The notes beneath the pieces are model-generated. The model was given only the letters and a program-made list of their open reading frames with translations. It was not told where the DNA came from and searched no databases. Of a stretch of 64,000 bases of DNA, positions 47,130-59,203 are shown in pieces. The stretch is taken from positions 237,514,558 to 237,578,557 of the forward strand of contig OY856409.1 in assembly GCA_963693085.1 (NCBI GenBank). Reading direction: 5' to 3'. Both the position numbers and the translations under genes were made by a program. Source of the DNA: Alisma plantago-aquatica. Its lineage: Eukaryota; Streptophyta; Magnoliopsida; Alismatales; Alismataceae. How positions within the stretch are numbered: the stretch's first letter is position 1; each line of letters begins with the position of its first letter.

Positions 47130-48005
47130 ATGTTGAATAAAATGCTTAACTCACTAACATGTGTCAATGAAACAATAAATACCCTTCAAACCATAAATGA
47201 AAGTAATTCAATGGAAAATAAAAATAATTTCATCATCGACAAAGAAAATCTAAGAGAAGAATTTTTATCTGATATAAATCAATTCAAGACAAAACAATTT
47301 TATGAAAACTTTGATAGAAAAGAAAGAGATTACATTAGAGAAAAATGGTATTCACAAATGCAATACCATAGAAAAAATATACATTTCTTTGAATGGTATA
47401 AAATTATTATATCAAAGAACTTAAAGAAAAAATCTATAGGCTTGTTCCACTATGGTATGAGCTTAATAAGTCTAAAAGTAAAATTAGACCATTGCATCAT
47501 GAAAACCCTCCTGAACCTGTCAGTCCAAAATATTACAAACAAGAGTAATCTACAATTAAAAGAAGAAATTTATCATTCTTTCAATAATAAACACATGATT
47601 GATTAAGTAAATAATCTATCTAAAATTAAAAGTAAAGAAAGTGGAGAGTACTCTGTAAAGTTATTAAGCACAGAACAATACTTCATTCTTGAAACTATTA
47701 ATAATGTTAAAAATGATCAAGAAAAATTAAAATTATTTTCAAAATATATCAAAATGAATAAAAAAGAAATCAACTCTAAAAGTAGTCCAAACCGAAATAT
47801 TTCATATGATACTAAAAGAGTAACTGAAAAACAACCAACTCTAAACGACTTCAAAAGAAAACAAAAAATTATTGAAAAAGAAATAAAAGATTTAAAAGAA
47901 ACTAAAAAGACATATGAAAATCTAGAAAGTCAAGATAGTAGCATACAAGATAAATCCAAAAACAAATCCCTAAATAGAATCCAACAATATATAAAAAGAA
48001 AATAG
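47130..48005 (+). pseudogene. Pararetrovirus region before protease, capsid part reduced
   Basis: Two main open frames, 47130-47606 and 47754-48005, with a broken interval between. The first has the WYSQM...NIHFFEWY element also seen in the minus-strand piece at about 45440-45500. The second is Lys/Glu-rich with coiled-coil character. A capsid protein with its CCHC zinc knuckle is expected before the protease but is not visible in these roughly 880 bases, so part of it is probably deleted or decayed beyond recognition. Confidence 0.6.
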
Positions 48006-48500
48006 AAGAGAGATGTTATAATTAAAATTAACCCAGATTTCATTAAGAAACTAACTTTATTTGATTCTGGAGCAGACATAAACTGCATTAGAGATGGTCT
48101 AATACCAATCAAATATTTTGAAAAAACCACACACAATGTCAATTCATGCACTAATGACAAATTACAAATCAATTATAAAATCCCTAATGTCCATGTTTGT
48201 ATAAAAGATACATGTATTAAACTACTTTCATGCTCGCCAAAAATATAACTGAGGGTATAATCATAGGGACACCATTCCTGAATAAAATACTACCTATTAT
48301 AATGGATACAAAAGGAGTACATGCTAATATAAATGGAAAAATGATTACCTTTAAGCTCAAAAATGAACCCAAAGTATCATTTCTACAACAAATAAATACT
48401 TCAATTAAATACAAAGAAAACTTCATTAACGAACTTAACACAGAAAAAAAACTGAAAGAATTCATAATAAAATCAAAAGTAGTAGTTTTCAATCAATAAT
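48006..48500 (+). pseudogene. Pararetrovirus aspartic protease
   Basis: The active-site element DSGADIN lies at about 48061-48084, in a frame that is open from about 48012 to 48247. A frame change then leads to 48230-48499, which continues toward RT. Retroviral-type aspartic protease that would cut the polyprotein. Broken. Confidence 0.8.
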
Positions 48501-48529
48501 AATCGAATTTCAAGAAAAAGTTGAAAAAG

Positions 48530-49300
48530 AAATCTACTCCACACCACCCTCAGCATTCTGGCATAGAAAGAGACATGAAGTTACTTTACCATGCATTAAC
48601 AATTTTGATGAAACTAAAATCTTGACAAAAGCCAGACCCGTCCAAATGAATCAAAGACTTTTAGAAATATGTAAAAATGAAATAAAATAACTTGAGACAA
48701 AGAAATTAATTATACCTAGCTCCTCTCCATGGAGTTGTGTTGCCTTCTATGTAGAAAATGCATCCGAAATATAAAGAGAGCCTCCTAGACTTGTCAATAA
48801 TTACAACCTCTAAATAAAGTACTCCAATGGATTAGATATCCAATTCCTAATAAACATGGCCTAATAAAAAGAATACATGGTGCTAATATCTTCTCAAAAT
48901 TTGATATGAAATCTGGATTCTGGCAAATACAAATAAGTGAAGAAGATATTTATAAAACTGCCTTCACAGTACCTCTTGGTCACTATGAATGGAATGTTAT
49001 GCCTTTTGGGCTAAAAAATGCTCCATCAGAATTCCAAAAAATAATGAATGAGATATTTAATCCATATACTTCTTTTAGTATAGTCTATATTGATGATGTA
49101 TTTATTTTCTCTAAAGACTGTGACCAACATTGGAAACACCTAAACACATTCTTTCAAATAATAAAACATAACAGACTAGTAGTTTCCGCTAAAAAGATGA
49201 AACTATTTTAAATAAGCATTCAATTTCTAGCTTACAAAATAGAAAAGAGAACTGTATCACCTATAGTAAGAGCCATAGACTTTGATTACAAATTCCCAGA
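48530..49300 (+). pseudogene. Pararetrovirus reverse transcriptase
   Basis: The open centre at 48906-49211 has the SGFWQIQI and GHYEWNVMPFGLKNAPSEFQ elements and the catalytic box YIDD at about 49087-49098. The GHYEWN form is typical of plant pararetroviruses rather than of the gypsy elements in this window. Upstream RT motifs are present at 48600-48900 but cut by several stops, and a TAA at 49210 ends the frame. Confidence 0.88.
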
Positions 49301-49918
49301 TGAAATCCTAGAGAAAAAACAACTCCAAAGAATTTTAGGATGCTTAAACTATATATCTGATTTCTATGAAAACCTTGCACTAGATAGAAAAATCCTTATA
49401 GATAGACAAAAAAGATTCGAACAGTTGGACCATAGATCACACCAAGGCTATTCAAAGAATAAAATCAAAAGTTCAAAGGTTACCATGTTTAAATACCATT
49501 GACCCAGAGGCCTATAAAATAGTAGAAACAGATGCATCAGATATAGGATATGGAGGAATTCTTAAGCAAAAAGTTGACAATAAAGAACAATTGGTTCGAT
49601 ACACCTCAGGAGTGTGGAATGAAACCAAAAAAAGTATTCAACTATAAAAAAAGAAATATTATCCATAGTTCTCTCTATTACAAAATTTCAAGGTGGTCCT
49701 TTAGATAATAATTTTTTATTAAGAGTAAATTGTAAATCAGCTAAATTTGTCTTAGAAAATGATGTTAAAATCTTGCCTCAAAGAAAATATTTGCTAGATG
49801 GCAAGTAATACTAGATATATTTGATTTTGATATAGAATTGTTAAAAGGAGAAAATATTTTTTTACCTGATTTCTTATCAAGAGAATTTTTGCAGGGAATT
49901 TTTTTTCAAAAAGACTAG
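49301..49918 (+). pseudogene. Pararetrovirus RNase H, plus-strand copy
   Basis: Follows RT, with the DASDIGYGG active-site element near 49528-49556 and a conserved tail ending at TAG 49916-49918. Several frameshifts (for example around 49420 and 49630). One base after the stop is an ATGATG that starts the movement-protein-like frame. Confidence 0.85.
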
Positions 49919-49919
49919 C

Positions 49920-49952
49920 ATGATGACATCAATTCTGGCTACTAAACAAAGT
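49920..49952 (+). pseudogene. Start of movement-protein-like frame, cut by inversion point
   Basis: ATGATGACATCAATTCT repeats the start at 46617 of the minus-strand copy, then is cut after about 11 codons by the tail-to-tail junction near 49953. Confidence 0.75.
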
Positions 49953-50483
49953 TCCCCCCGCAATAAGTCTATGGCTCTTACTATAGGTGATACAGTTCCC
50001 TTTTCTATTTTGTAACCTAGAAATTGAATGCTTGTTTGAAATAGTTTCATCTTTTTAGCAAAAACTACTAGTCCATTATATTTTAGTATTTAAAAGAATG
50101 TGTTTAGGTGTTTCCAATGTTGGTCACAGTCTTTAGAGAAAATAAGTACATCATCAATATATACTATACTAAAAGAAGTATATGGATTAAATATCTCATT
50201 CATTATTTTTTGGAATTCCGATGGAGCATTTTTTAGCCCAAAAGGCATAACATTCCATTCATAGTGGCCAAAAGGTACTGTGAAGGCAGTTTTATATCTA
50301 TCATCTTCACTTATTTGTATTATCCAGAATCCATATTTAATATCAAATTTTGAGAAGATATTAGCACCATGTATTCTTTTTATTAGATCGTGTTTATTAG
50401 GAATTGGATATTTGATCCATTGGAGTACTTTATTTAGAGGTTTGTAATTAATGACAAGCCTAGGAGCCCCTCTTTCTATTAAA
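49953..50483 (-). pseudogene. Pararetrovirus RT fragment, inverted copy
   Basis: Minus strand matches 48770-49290 of the plus-strand copy closely, including the YIDD box (plus-strand about 50145-50160). A few substitutions and short gaps separate the copies. It stops abruptly at about 50483. Confidence 0.88.
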
Positions 50484-50709
50484 AGGTAAAAGTAAATAAA
50501 AAATAACAGTCTGGTAAAAGATAAAAGGTGAATAGAAACAATGATGTGGTAAAAGTAAAAGAAAAATATTATATATTTATATATAAAGCTCTTACCGCTA
50601 AAAATAATTACGTAATGGAAGACTAGGACTACTAGTCTTATTAAGTGGGCATATGATCGATGATATATCTATTAATATTTGTTATATATGTATATAATAT
50701 ATATAAATA

Positions 50710-50740
<31 letters not shown>

Positions 50741-51018
50741 ACATATATATATACATATATATAGGGTAGCTAGGACCAACATTTTTTCATGCACAATTTT
50801 CCATGAACACATATGTATCATGAGTTTAGTTAGGACTAATACATGTGGGCAATGATACTTAGTCCTTCTTACATAAGGTTACATATTGGTATTTCACATT
50901 ATCTTTTTTTCACCATTCCACACTTGAGAGGCTTTATTCTACATTACTCTTTAATTGATAGTGCTGAATGTTTTATTCCTCTTTCTGGAATTATATTTAC
51001 CAACACCAATTCCCTAAA
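50484..51018. other. AT-rich spacer, no gene seen
   Basis: Contains alternating TATATG/CATATA text at 50690-50762 able to form a cruciform, and the last five bases CTAAA (51014-51018) are the candidate target-site copy of the gypsy element that follows. Confidence 0.6.
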
Positions 51019-52794
51019 TGTGACATACAAATCGACATCAAATAAGCAGAATCAATCATTAGCAGTGGATTACTAAAAATCACTAAAAATTAAAACCATT
51101 TACAAAGAGATTCATACATGGGAAAACGATGTCAAAGAGAACCAAAGTAATTTAATTACATTCTGGTTCACAAGTACATGTCATGTACCATCTCTTCTCG
51201 AGGATCACATACATCAACTGCCCAGTTAAAACTGTACATAGGCAACATAAGAACCTCGAGGCATCAAGCCAAAATCTCAGATTGATTTATTAAACTAACT
51301 ACTAACTCCGAGGACCTGAGAGTACAAAGACGACACATATGACTCTATATACAAGATATGCCAGCCACTGCCTCCACCAGAGTGTCACTGATGTCCCTGT
51401 TGTTGCTGTTGCTGCTCTTCCCCTGCTATTGGGTTTCTGCTCTTTTTCCGCGTCCACCTAAAAAGTGTTGGTGACCAACGGAGTGAGACCCAGTCTCAGC
51501 GAGAGATTTAACTCTCAGCCAAAAACATTATTATTGCAGTTTATTAGAATAAAACTGAGCAGAGGAATCATATATATTCAAAAACAGTTAAATCAATGTC
51601 TAAACAGGTTAGAGCAATATTCTTATTCAAAGAATTTCATATATAACTTGATAAAGCAGCATGTCACTTATCCAATAAGGAATATGAAGAACATGTATAA
51701 CATTTATCTGATATACTAAGCTAGATAACATCAACCAGTGATTCTCATATTTCAACCTTAAGCAAATACGCTACACGGCTGATTATATTTTACAATCATA
51801 CTTAATGCCCTGAAGAGATGAAGTATATCGTTCATGCTCCAATCGACCACGATTACGTAAAGAATCAATACCACACAAGGTCAATGGAAGAGCTGGACTC
51901 CAAGAACTCAACCTTTTCGGTCAGTATGAGATTATATGGTAGAGACATCATGTGTCACACTGGAATTAACTTTCCAGGGTATAGTGGCATCTTCTCTATA
52001 GAGTTATAGCCCGCAGTATATACTCTCTTCAGGGTTATGACCCGTAGCCAATGCCTGGTATCATATCATGGAGTCATGGCCCATAGCCATACTCAAACTG
52101 GGGCATGGTCTGTAACCAATCCCATGCATAGGACATAGCTCGCAGCCATTCCTATGGGGCATACGGATATAATTGCCCAATTACCCCTACATATTCAAAA
52201 ATATGTACTCCAAGTTAAACTCATTTCACCATTCAGTAAATTCTGACGCTGATGGATATGTGGTCAAGGCAACTACATTATATGATATCACTTGATTAAT
52301 TAAGTGTATTACCATATTCTTTTAGTATCAAACAAGTTCCCAAACATTAATTATTTTAACATTTGCTACAAAGAATGTGTAATACTTTCATCAAAGGAAT
52401 CTCAATCCCTCATCTCATTAGGATCATTTTCATCCTTTCACAAACTCATCATCATGATTATAGAAAATGGGTATTCAAACCATCAGTTTATCAAGGGACT
52501 CTAATTACCACTTATCAGGTAACTAATACCTTCGAATCATCTGACCACGGTAAACATGATACTTGCTACACAAGCATCTCACATGGCTCACATGGCCCAT
52601 TTCATCTCTTATTACCTCTCACTAGGAAACAAGGCATGTTATGGCTCACAAGGCCCATTAATAATTTTCAAATAAATGAAACAACATAGCTCATACATGG
52701 CTATGCTCATCATCTCATGATACCTGCATGGTTAGTACACATGGTAACAATTATATCAATTTCATATCAGCACCCTGCCATATAAGGGTAACAC

Positions 52795-53240
52795 CACTAA
52801 TCCTTTATTATGGTTAGGGTTTCCCATTTCATGTAAATCGGGGTTAATCATCCCTTTACACAAATTAGGGCTATGGTTAATCATCTCATTGCCCAAGATT
52901 AGGGTTTCATGAACTATAACCCAAAATTTGGGTTTCACATACGTTCACCCTATATTAGGATTAGGATTTCATATTAGTGTTTCACATAGTATTACATAAC
53001 ATCACCCTAGATTAGGATTTCACATCACATTACCCTGTATTAGGGTCTCTCATCACATCATTATGTTGAATTAAGGTTTTCTTATAACATTTCCCCAAAA
53101 TTAGGGATTCATGTAACTTTACCCGAAATTAGGGTTTTCATGAAGCATCCTCTTAAATTAGGGGTTTTCATTAAATTACCTTGAATTAAGGTTTAGGGTT
53201 CATCAACATTCTCGATTAGGGTCTTATGATCTCATCATCA
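52795..53240. repeat. Telobox-like repeats in the LTR
   Basis: Degenerate units of about 35-40 bp such as CACATCACCCTAGATTAGGATTTCACATCA. Many contain TTAGGGTTT or close variants, the plant telomere-type box, in one orientation (TTAGGGTTT on the plus strand). Likely chance amplification of an LTR motif rather than telomeric DNA. Confidence 0.7.
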
Positions 53241-53574
53241 TGGATCAAACCCTAATTCATACCCTACACCTATTAAAGATGTCAATGTTGCACATTGCAT
53301 ATTGATTATTCAAGTATGAGTTTCCCTCTCTCTCATCCTCTCTAGGATGTCGATTAATCCATACTTCTTTTTAGTTGGCTCAACCTTTCACTAAGATACC
53401 TACACCTATGATTATTATGGTGTATTAAATTCATCATATTCATAGGCATCAAACGACAATCACTCTAAGTGTACTCATTCACCTAAGTGCTTTAGAAGTA
53501 CTTCCATTATAATCAATCTTGAGTTACTTTAATAGTACTCATTTTGTTCATAGATCAACTGAACCTTCAACAGT

Positions 53575-54290
53575 TTTGACTAATAAACCTTCAAACCATT
53601 TGGATCCACACCTCAAAACGGTTTGAGAACGTTTGTACCTTCAAACGGTTTGAGGCCGTTTAAACCTCCAAACGGTCTTGATCAACCTTTCAAACGGTCT
53701 TGACCAATTGTAAATCGAATCAACCCATTCAGTTTTGAAACCGAATCATCATCAATTGATTATGAAACCGAATCAACCCATTTGGTCTTGAAACTGAATC
53801 AATCTATTCGATATTGAAACTAAATCCATCCATTCGGTCTTGAAACCGAATCCATACATTCGGTCTTGAAACCAAATCCATCCATTCGATCTTGAAACAA
53901 AATCATCAACCATTTGTTTGAAACTGAATCAATCTATTCGATCTTGAAACTGAATCCATCCATTCAGTCTTGAAACCGAATCCATCCATTCGGCCTTGAA
54001 ACCAAATTATCAACCATTGATTTGACACCGAATCAATCTATTGGGTCTAGGGTTTGCAATCAATGGACCCTTCAACATTAAAACCATTGGAATTAGATCA
54101 AATTGAGACCATTGGATCATCATTCAAATTATGACATCACTTGTCCTCAAACGGTCTTGAGGTCGTTTGACCTCAAATGGTTTTGAGACCGTTTGACCTC
54201 AAACAGTCTTGAGACCATTTGACCTCAAACGGTTTTGAGACCGTTTGATGTCAAACGGTCTTGAGATCGTTTAGTCTCAAGGGATGAAAC
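53575..54290. repeat. Dyad-symmetric motif arrays in the LTR
   Basis: Two motifs, both with seven-base arms around CTTGA: ATTCGGTCTTGAAACCGAAT (about ten variants, 53725-54015) and AAACGGTCTTGAGACCGTTT (53600-53705 and 54148-54285, at least eight variants). Arm changes are often matched in only one arm. They do not form a strict tandem repeat. Confidence 0.85.
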
Positions 54291-55674
54291 TGTTTGCTCA
54301 AGATATTCATTGAGGTGTGTGCTTAAGATGATGTCATCATCATCAAGCTTCGATCCTTCAAAATCTACTGCCATTCTTATGGTAATTTATCAATTTGATC
54401 AAAGGAATTTCAAGAAGAACAAAATGATCAACAAGTGATGAAGAATTGAATGTAATAATAACATTTAAGGATTCAAGTTATATAACCCTCCTTCAAAGTT
54501 GAAACCAAACTTAAAGCTTCATGCCTTAAATGGTTAATGAAGCTTTCTCAACCTCCCAAGGCTTGTTCTCAAGCCTTTGAGTGAAAAGAATGACCAAGGT
54601 TGAAGATTGAGTGAAGAAAAGAAGAAAATAAGCATTGAATTTCAATTTTCACCATGAAATCAAGGTTGAAGATGACTATGGAGATTACCTACAGGTTGGG
54701 TCACATCCTCCTGTTGCTCCTAAGCTCCCTTGTGTTCAACCAAAGCAAGGAAAGAAAGAAGGGTCGAAAAATCCTTTCATTTGAGTTGGAAATGAGATGT
54801 TTATAAGGAAATTTCAATGAGAGAGAAAGTGATATAATAATCATTTAATTCCCTAAATTGGTGCCACTTATCCCCCTCACTTCCTTGCATGTGAAGCCAT
54901 CATACCCCCCTTCGAATTCCTCTTCTTTATCCATGAATTAAAAGAAAGCAAATTAAGCACCTTAACCATTATAATAATAATATCCAAAATTAGTGGATAT
55001 TACTTTTTCTTTTACTAATGTGAGTGGACTCTCCACTCACTTTAGTTATTTCATGGACATTGAAAGGCACAAGGACATACACACATATACAAATTCAACC
55101 ATCCCATTTTTGGTTGAAGGGCACTTCAATTAATATATTTATTTTTGCATGAAATTGAATTAGGGTTTCAATTATGCTTAAATCTTGATTATTTTAATAT
55201 CAAGATTCTCTCTCCTCCAAAGTGATTCAAATGAGACGCCCCTCTCATTTTATTTTCTCTACATGATGCCAAGAAACATTAGGGACTCTCTAGAGGTGGT
55301 ATTTTTCATATTGAACCCTAGGTTTTGGGTAAATTGCACATTACGCCAAAACTAGGTTTTAATGCGCAAACATTATTTAACAAGCTCTGTCTTAGTACTC
55401 AGGCTTGTGGAAGCCATACCTCTGCATCATTTTCATTCTTATAATGCTTCAACATCTGAGGACTATTTTATCATGTAATATTTGCATGTTAACCCCTCAA
55501 CTCAGGTAATTTGCACTTTAGTCCAAAACAGGAAAAACATTGTTCAAAAAGGACGAAAATTGAAACATAAGTTCCTCTTGAGCCTTAATTACTTTTCAAG
55601 AGATAAGAGCAATCATATAATTAACTTTATTAAGCAAAACATCTAGGGTTAAGGCATAACCCAGGTCAGGGATG

Positions 55675-56055
55675 TTACAAATTGTCCACCCCTAACAGGG
55701 ATTTCGTCCCTGAAATCATCAAGAGAAAAGAGAAGGGTACTTCCTCCTCATCTCTTCCTCTAGTTCCCCATGTAGCTTCTTCAATGCCATGATGATGCCA
55801 GAGAACTTTCACAAGACATATGTCTTTCTTTTTCAACTTTTTAATTCTTTTATCAAGAATCATCACAGGTCCTTTGACATATGATATATCATCATTTAAT
55901 TCTACCTCCACATGTTGCAGAACTAACTCTGTGTCAGGATGACACTTTCTCAACATGGAGATATGGAACACTGGGTGCAATCTGTGTAGTTCAGGTGGCA
56001 ACTCCAACTTATAGGCTACCTTCCCAACTTGTTTAATGATTGGATATGGTCCCAT
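55675..56055 (-). pseudogene. Integrase tail with chromodomain
   Basis: 126 codons. GPYPIIKQVGKVAYKLELPP and LHPVFHISMLRK are the conserved end of chromovirus integrase, then comes the chromodomain (VMILDKRIKKLKKK to KVLWHHHGIEEATW), which in this group guides insertion to heterochromatin. The stop lies a few bases inside the LTR, as common in this lineage. Confidence 0.9.
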
Positions 56056-56059
56056 AAAT

Positions 56060-56990
56060 CTAGGAGCTAACTTCCCTTTTTTCCCAAATCTAAGAAGACC
56101 TTTCCAAGGTGAGACCTTGAGATATACTCTGTCTCCAACTTGGAATTCTAAAGGTCTACGCCGTTTATCAATGTAAGATTTCTGCCTATCCTGTGCAGCC
56201 TTTAACTATTGTTGGATTACTTTAATCTTCTCAGTTGTCTGTTGCACTAACTCAGGACCCAAGAGTTGATATTCTCTAGTTTCATACCAACACAAAGGAG
56301 ATCTACAACATCTAACATATAAAGCTTCATATGGTGCCATATCAATACTATGTTGATTGATATTATTGTAAGCAAATTCTATCAAGCTCAGGTGTAGATG
56401 CCAACTTCCTACAAATTGAAGGACACATGCCCTAAGCAAGTCCTCCAAGATTTGTGTGGTCCTCTCAGATTGTCCATCTGTCTGTGGGTGAAAGGCAGTA
56501 CTAAACCTTAACTGCGTACCCAAAGCTTTATGGATTCGCTCCAAAAAATGACCCATGGACTAGGGACCTCTATAAAAAAACAATTGTAGCTGGTACCCCG
56601 TGTAAACGCACTATCTCATCTATATATATCTGTGCAAGCTTCTCAGTAGTGTAGGTTGTTTTGACAAGAAGGAAATGTGATATCTTAGTCAACCCATCAA
56701 CTATCACCCCTATGGAATCATGACCTTTGGTTTTTCTAGGCAAACCAACCACAAAGTCCATGGTCACATGATCCCATTTCTACTGTGGTATAGACAAAGG
56801 TTGCATTGTTCATGCAGGCTTTTGATGTTCAGCTTTAACCTACTGACACACCGAACACTACATAACAAACTCAGCAACATCTTTCTTCAACCCTGGCCAC
56901 CAATACATATCCTTCAAGTTATGATATATTTTGGTGCTTCCTGGATGCATTGCATACATTGAAGAATGAGCTTCCTCCAAGACTAACTTC
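56060..56990 (-). pseudogene. Integrase zinc domain and core
   Basis: Broken into frames 56570-56767 (TMDFVVGLPRKTKGHDSIGV, first catalytic Asp) and 56206-56556 (FHPQTDGQSERTTQILEDLL, catalytic Glu). The HHCC region upstream (56810-56980) carries several stops, among them TAG at a Gln position next to VKAEHQKP. The segment with the second Asp is damaged by a stop and A-run at about 56560-56580. Confidence 0.85.
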
Positions 56991-57660
56991 CTTAAGTCAT
57001 TGGTATCAGGTACTACCATACTACCATGGTAATAGACTACCTAATCCTCTGACTCATGAAATCCATCTCGTTTCTCACTACCATACTCTGACCTGATCTA
57101 CTGAACCACAATATCAACTTGTTGTGCTTTTTTAATCTGTTGTCTCAGAGTAGGTTTCACTTGCATTTTAGCTAACAGTCTGACTAACAACGATACCTTA
57201 AGTTGTATATTGTTTTGCCTCAAGGAGATAAGCATATCTCTTTTAAAGCACACTAAGTAATTCTACTATGATTTATCTAAGGCTGGTGATGATGATTTCC
57301 TACTTAGTGCATCAGTCACTACATTAGCCTTCCCTGGATGATAATCAATTGTACAATCGTAGTACTTGATTAACTCCATCCAGCGGTGTTGTCTCATGGT
57401 CAAATCATGTTGTGAGAAGATATATTTTAGATTCTTATGATCTGTGAAAATCTGGAATGTTTCTCCATAGAGATAATGTCTCTACATCTTCAAAGCATGG
57501 ACCAAAGCAGCTAGCTCTAGATCATGTATTGGATAATTCTCCTCGTGTTTCTTAAGATATCGAGAGGCAAAAGAAATCAGTTGATTATCCTACATCAACA
57601 CACATCCTAGACCATCCTTAGATGCATCACAGAAAACTATGTACCCCTTCCCTTGCTCAA
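56991..57660 (-). pseudogene. RNase H of Tekay-like element
   Basis: Continues directly from [16 protein letters not shown] at about 57600-57640, then in damaged frames [29 protein letters not shown] and [10 protein letters not shown]. Removes RNA from the RNA-DNA hybrid. At least three stops. Confidence 0.85.
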
Positions 57661-58440
57661 GTAACACCAGCACAGGTGCACTTGTTAACCTTTCTTTCAA
57701 CAGCTGGAAAGAATGTTGACATTTGTCATTCCAGACAAAAGGAACCTCCTTCCTAGTCAACTTGGTTAGGGGTAAAGCTATAGAACTGAAGTTCTTAATG
57801 AACCTCCTATAATAGCCTGCCAGTCCTAGGAAACTATGTATCTCCATCTGTGTTTTTGGTTGTTCCCATTGCAAGACAGATTCCACCTTCTTAGGATCAA
57901 CACAGATACCTGAGGCAGATATTACGTGTCCTAGAAAAGAAACTTCTGGTAACCAGAACTCACATTTGCTAAACTTAGCATACATCTTATGCTCTCTTAG
58001 TAAAGTTAAAGCCTGACAGAGATGTTGCTCATGTTGTTGAGCATCTCTACTGTATATCAAGATATCATCTATGAAGACTATTATGAACTGATCAAGAAAA
58101 GGTTGAAAGATTCTATTCATGAGTTCCATGAATGCAGCTGGTGCATTAGTCAGTCCAAATGACATGACTATGAACTCATAGTAATCATACCTTGTCCTAA
58201 AGGCAAACTTATCTATGCCACTCTCCTTGATACGCAACTGATGGTATCCTGACCTCAGATCTATCTTAAAGAAGATAGTTGCATCACACAACTGATCAAA
58301 TAGGTCATCTATCTTTGGTAGAGGATACATATTCTTTATAGTTACTTTATTTAACTGCCTATAGTCAATGCATAAACACATAGATCCATCCTTCTTCTTA
58401 ACAAAGAGAACTGGAGCACCCCATGGGGAAGTACTCGGTC
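57590..58440 (-). pseudogene. Reverse transcriptase of Tekay-like element
   Basis: 263 codons are open from 58381. Motifs: [48 protein letters not shown] and the catalytic FIDDILIYS (about 58060-58090), then FLGHVIS and the thumb [20 protein letters not shown]. The upstream [14 protein letters not shown] block is present but behind TGA and TAG stops. Typical chromovirus RT. Confidence 0.92.
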
Positions 58441-58540
58441 AGATAAAACCTTTCTCAAGAAACTCTTGCAGCTATTTCTTGAGCTCTGCCATCTCAGCAG
58501 GTGCCATTCTATATGGTGTTTGATCTATTGGTTGCATTCC

Positions 58541-59203
58541 TGGGATTAGATTAATCTCAAAATCAATCTCTCAGGGTGGAGGTACACCTAGAAGTTCCTC
58601 AGGTAACACATCTTCAAACTCTATAACTATCAGAACTTCAGAAAGATTAGGGCTTTCTATTGTGGTGTCTACCACATGAGCTAAGAATGCAAAGCATCCT
58701 TGTCTCATCAGCTTCTCAGCTACCATAGCTGATACAAGACAGGTTGGAAGAATCTTTCTATCTCCCTGAAAGATCCATGTGTCACTATCATATGTGAACA
58801 CAGCCTGCTTGCAACTACAATCCAAGACAACCTTATACTTTTCTAGGGTGTCCATCCCAAGAATTATGTCGAATCCGTGCATCTCAAGTGGTATAAGATC
58901 CACCTGAATGTGATGTTCAAAAAAGGAAAGAATGTAGGGAGAACACACCTCCCGCAACACTACAAAACCCATTAGAGGGGTTTCTAGCCACAGACTATCT
59001 AATCTATGACTAACAGTCATATTGCCAGTCATATTGCAGTCAAGGATCACTTTTTGAATGATAAAGGAATGCATAGAACCTGAATCAATTAAAACGGATA
59101 AGAAGCAGGATGAAGAAATATCAAAATCAAATATTTCCATCTGACCTGTCACAACTCGAGGGTTGACTACTACTTCGAGTTGATTCATCACATAAAATCT
59201 CAC
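58541..59203 (-). pseudogene. Aspartic protease of Tekay-like element
   Basis: 210 codons. The active site is VLIDSGSMHSFI (about 59075-59110), and ILGMDTLEKYKVVLDC is the conserved second part. It ends at a TGA just after ELLGVPPP, one C-to-T change from CGA, where the frame would lead into RT. Confidence 0.9.

Larger units (their letters stand above)
45230..50483. mobile_element. Endogenous pararetrovirus locus, three rearranged pieces
   Basis: Pieces with Caulimoviridae-type genes lie in the order minus (45230-46995), plus (about 47110-49952), minus (about 49953-50483). The first two meet head to head near 47000 and the last two tail to tail near 49953. Shared parts (46600-46990 with 49650-49918; 49953-50483 with 48770-49290) are similar but not identical, so they are separate copies or an old duplication. 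Every reading frame is interrupted and no intergenic region or primer site was recognised; this is a decayed insertion, not an intact virus. No integrase is present, as usual for such viruses. Confidence 0.85.
51019..55679 (-). repeat. 3' LTR of Tekay-like element, 4.66 kb
   Basis: On the minus strand it starts TGTAACATCC at 55679 and ends TTGTATGTCACA at 51019. The end is matched by 60527-62280, nearly base for base. Inside lie three families of short repeats: degenerate GTTATGRCCCGTAGCC-like units (51990-52160), TTAGGGTTT-containing units (52795-53240) and dyad arrays (53575-54290). Confidence 0.9.

Noticed and set aside
52795..53240. Interstitial telomere
   Set aside because: Boxes are separated by 25-30 unrelated bases and belong to an LTR; there is no uninterrupted TTTAGGG run.
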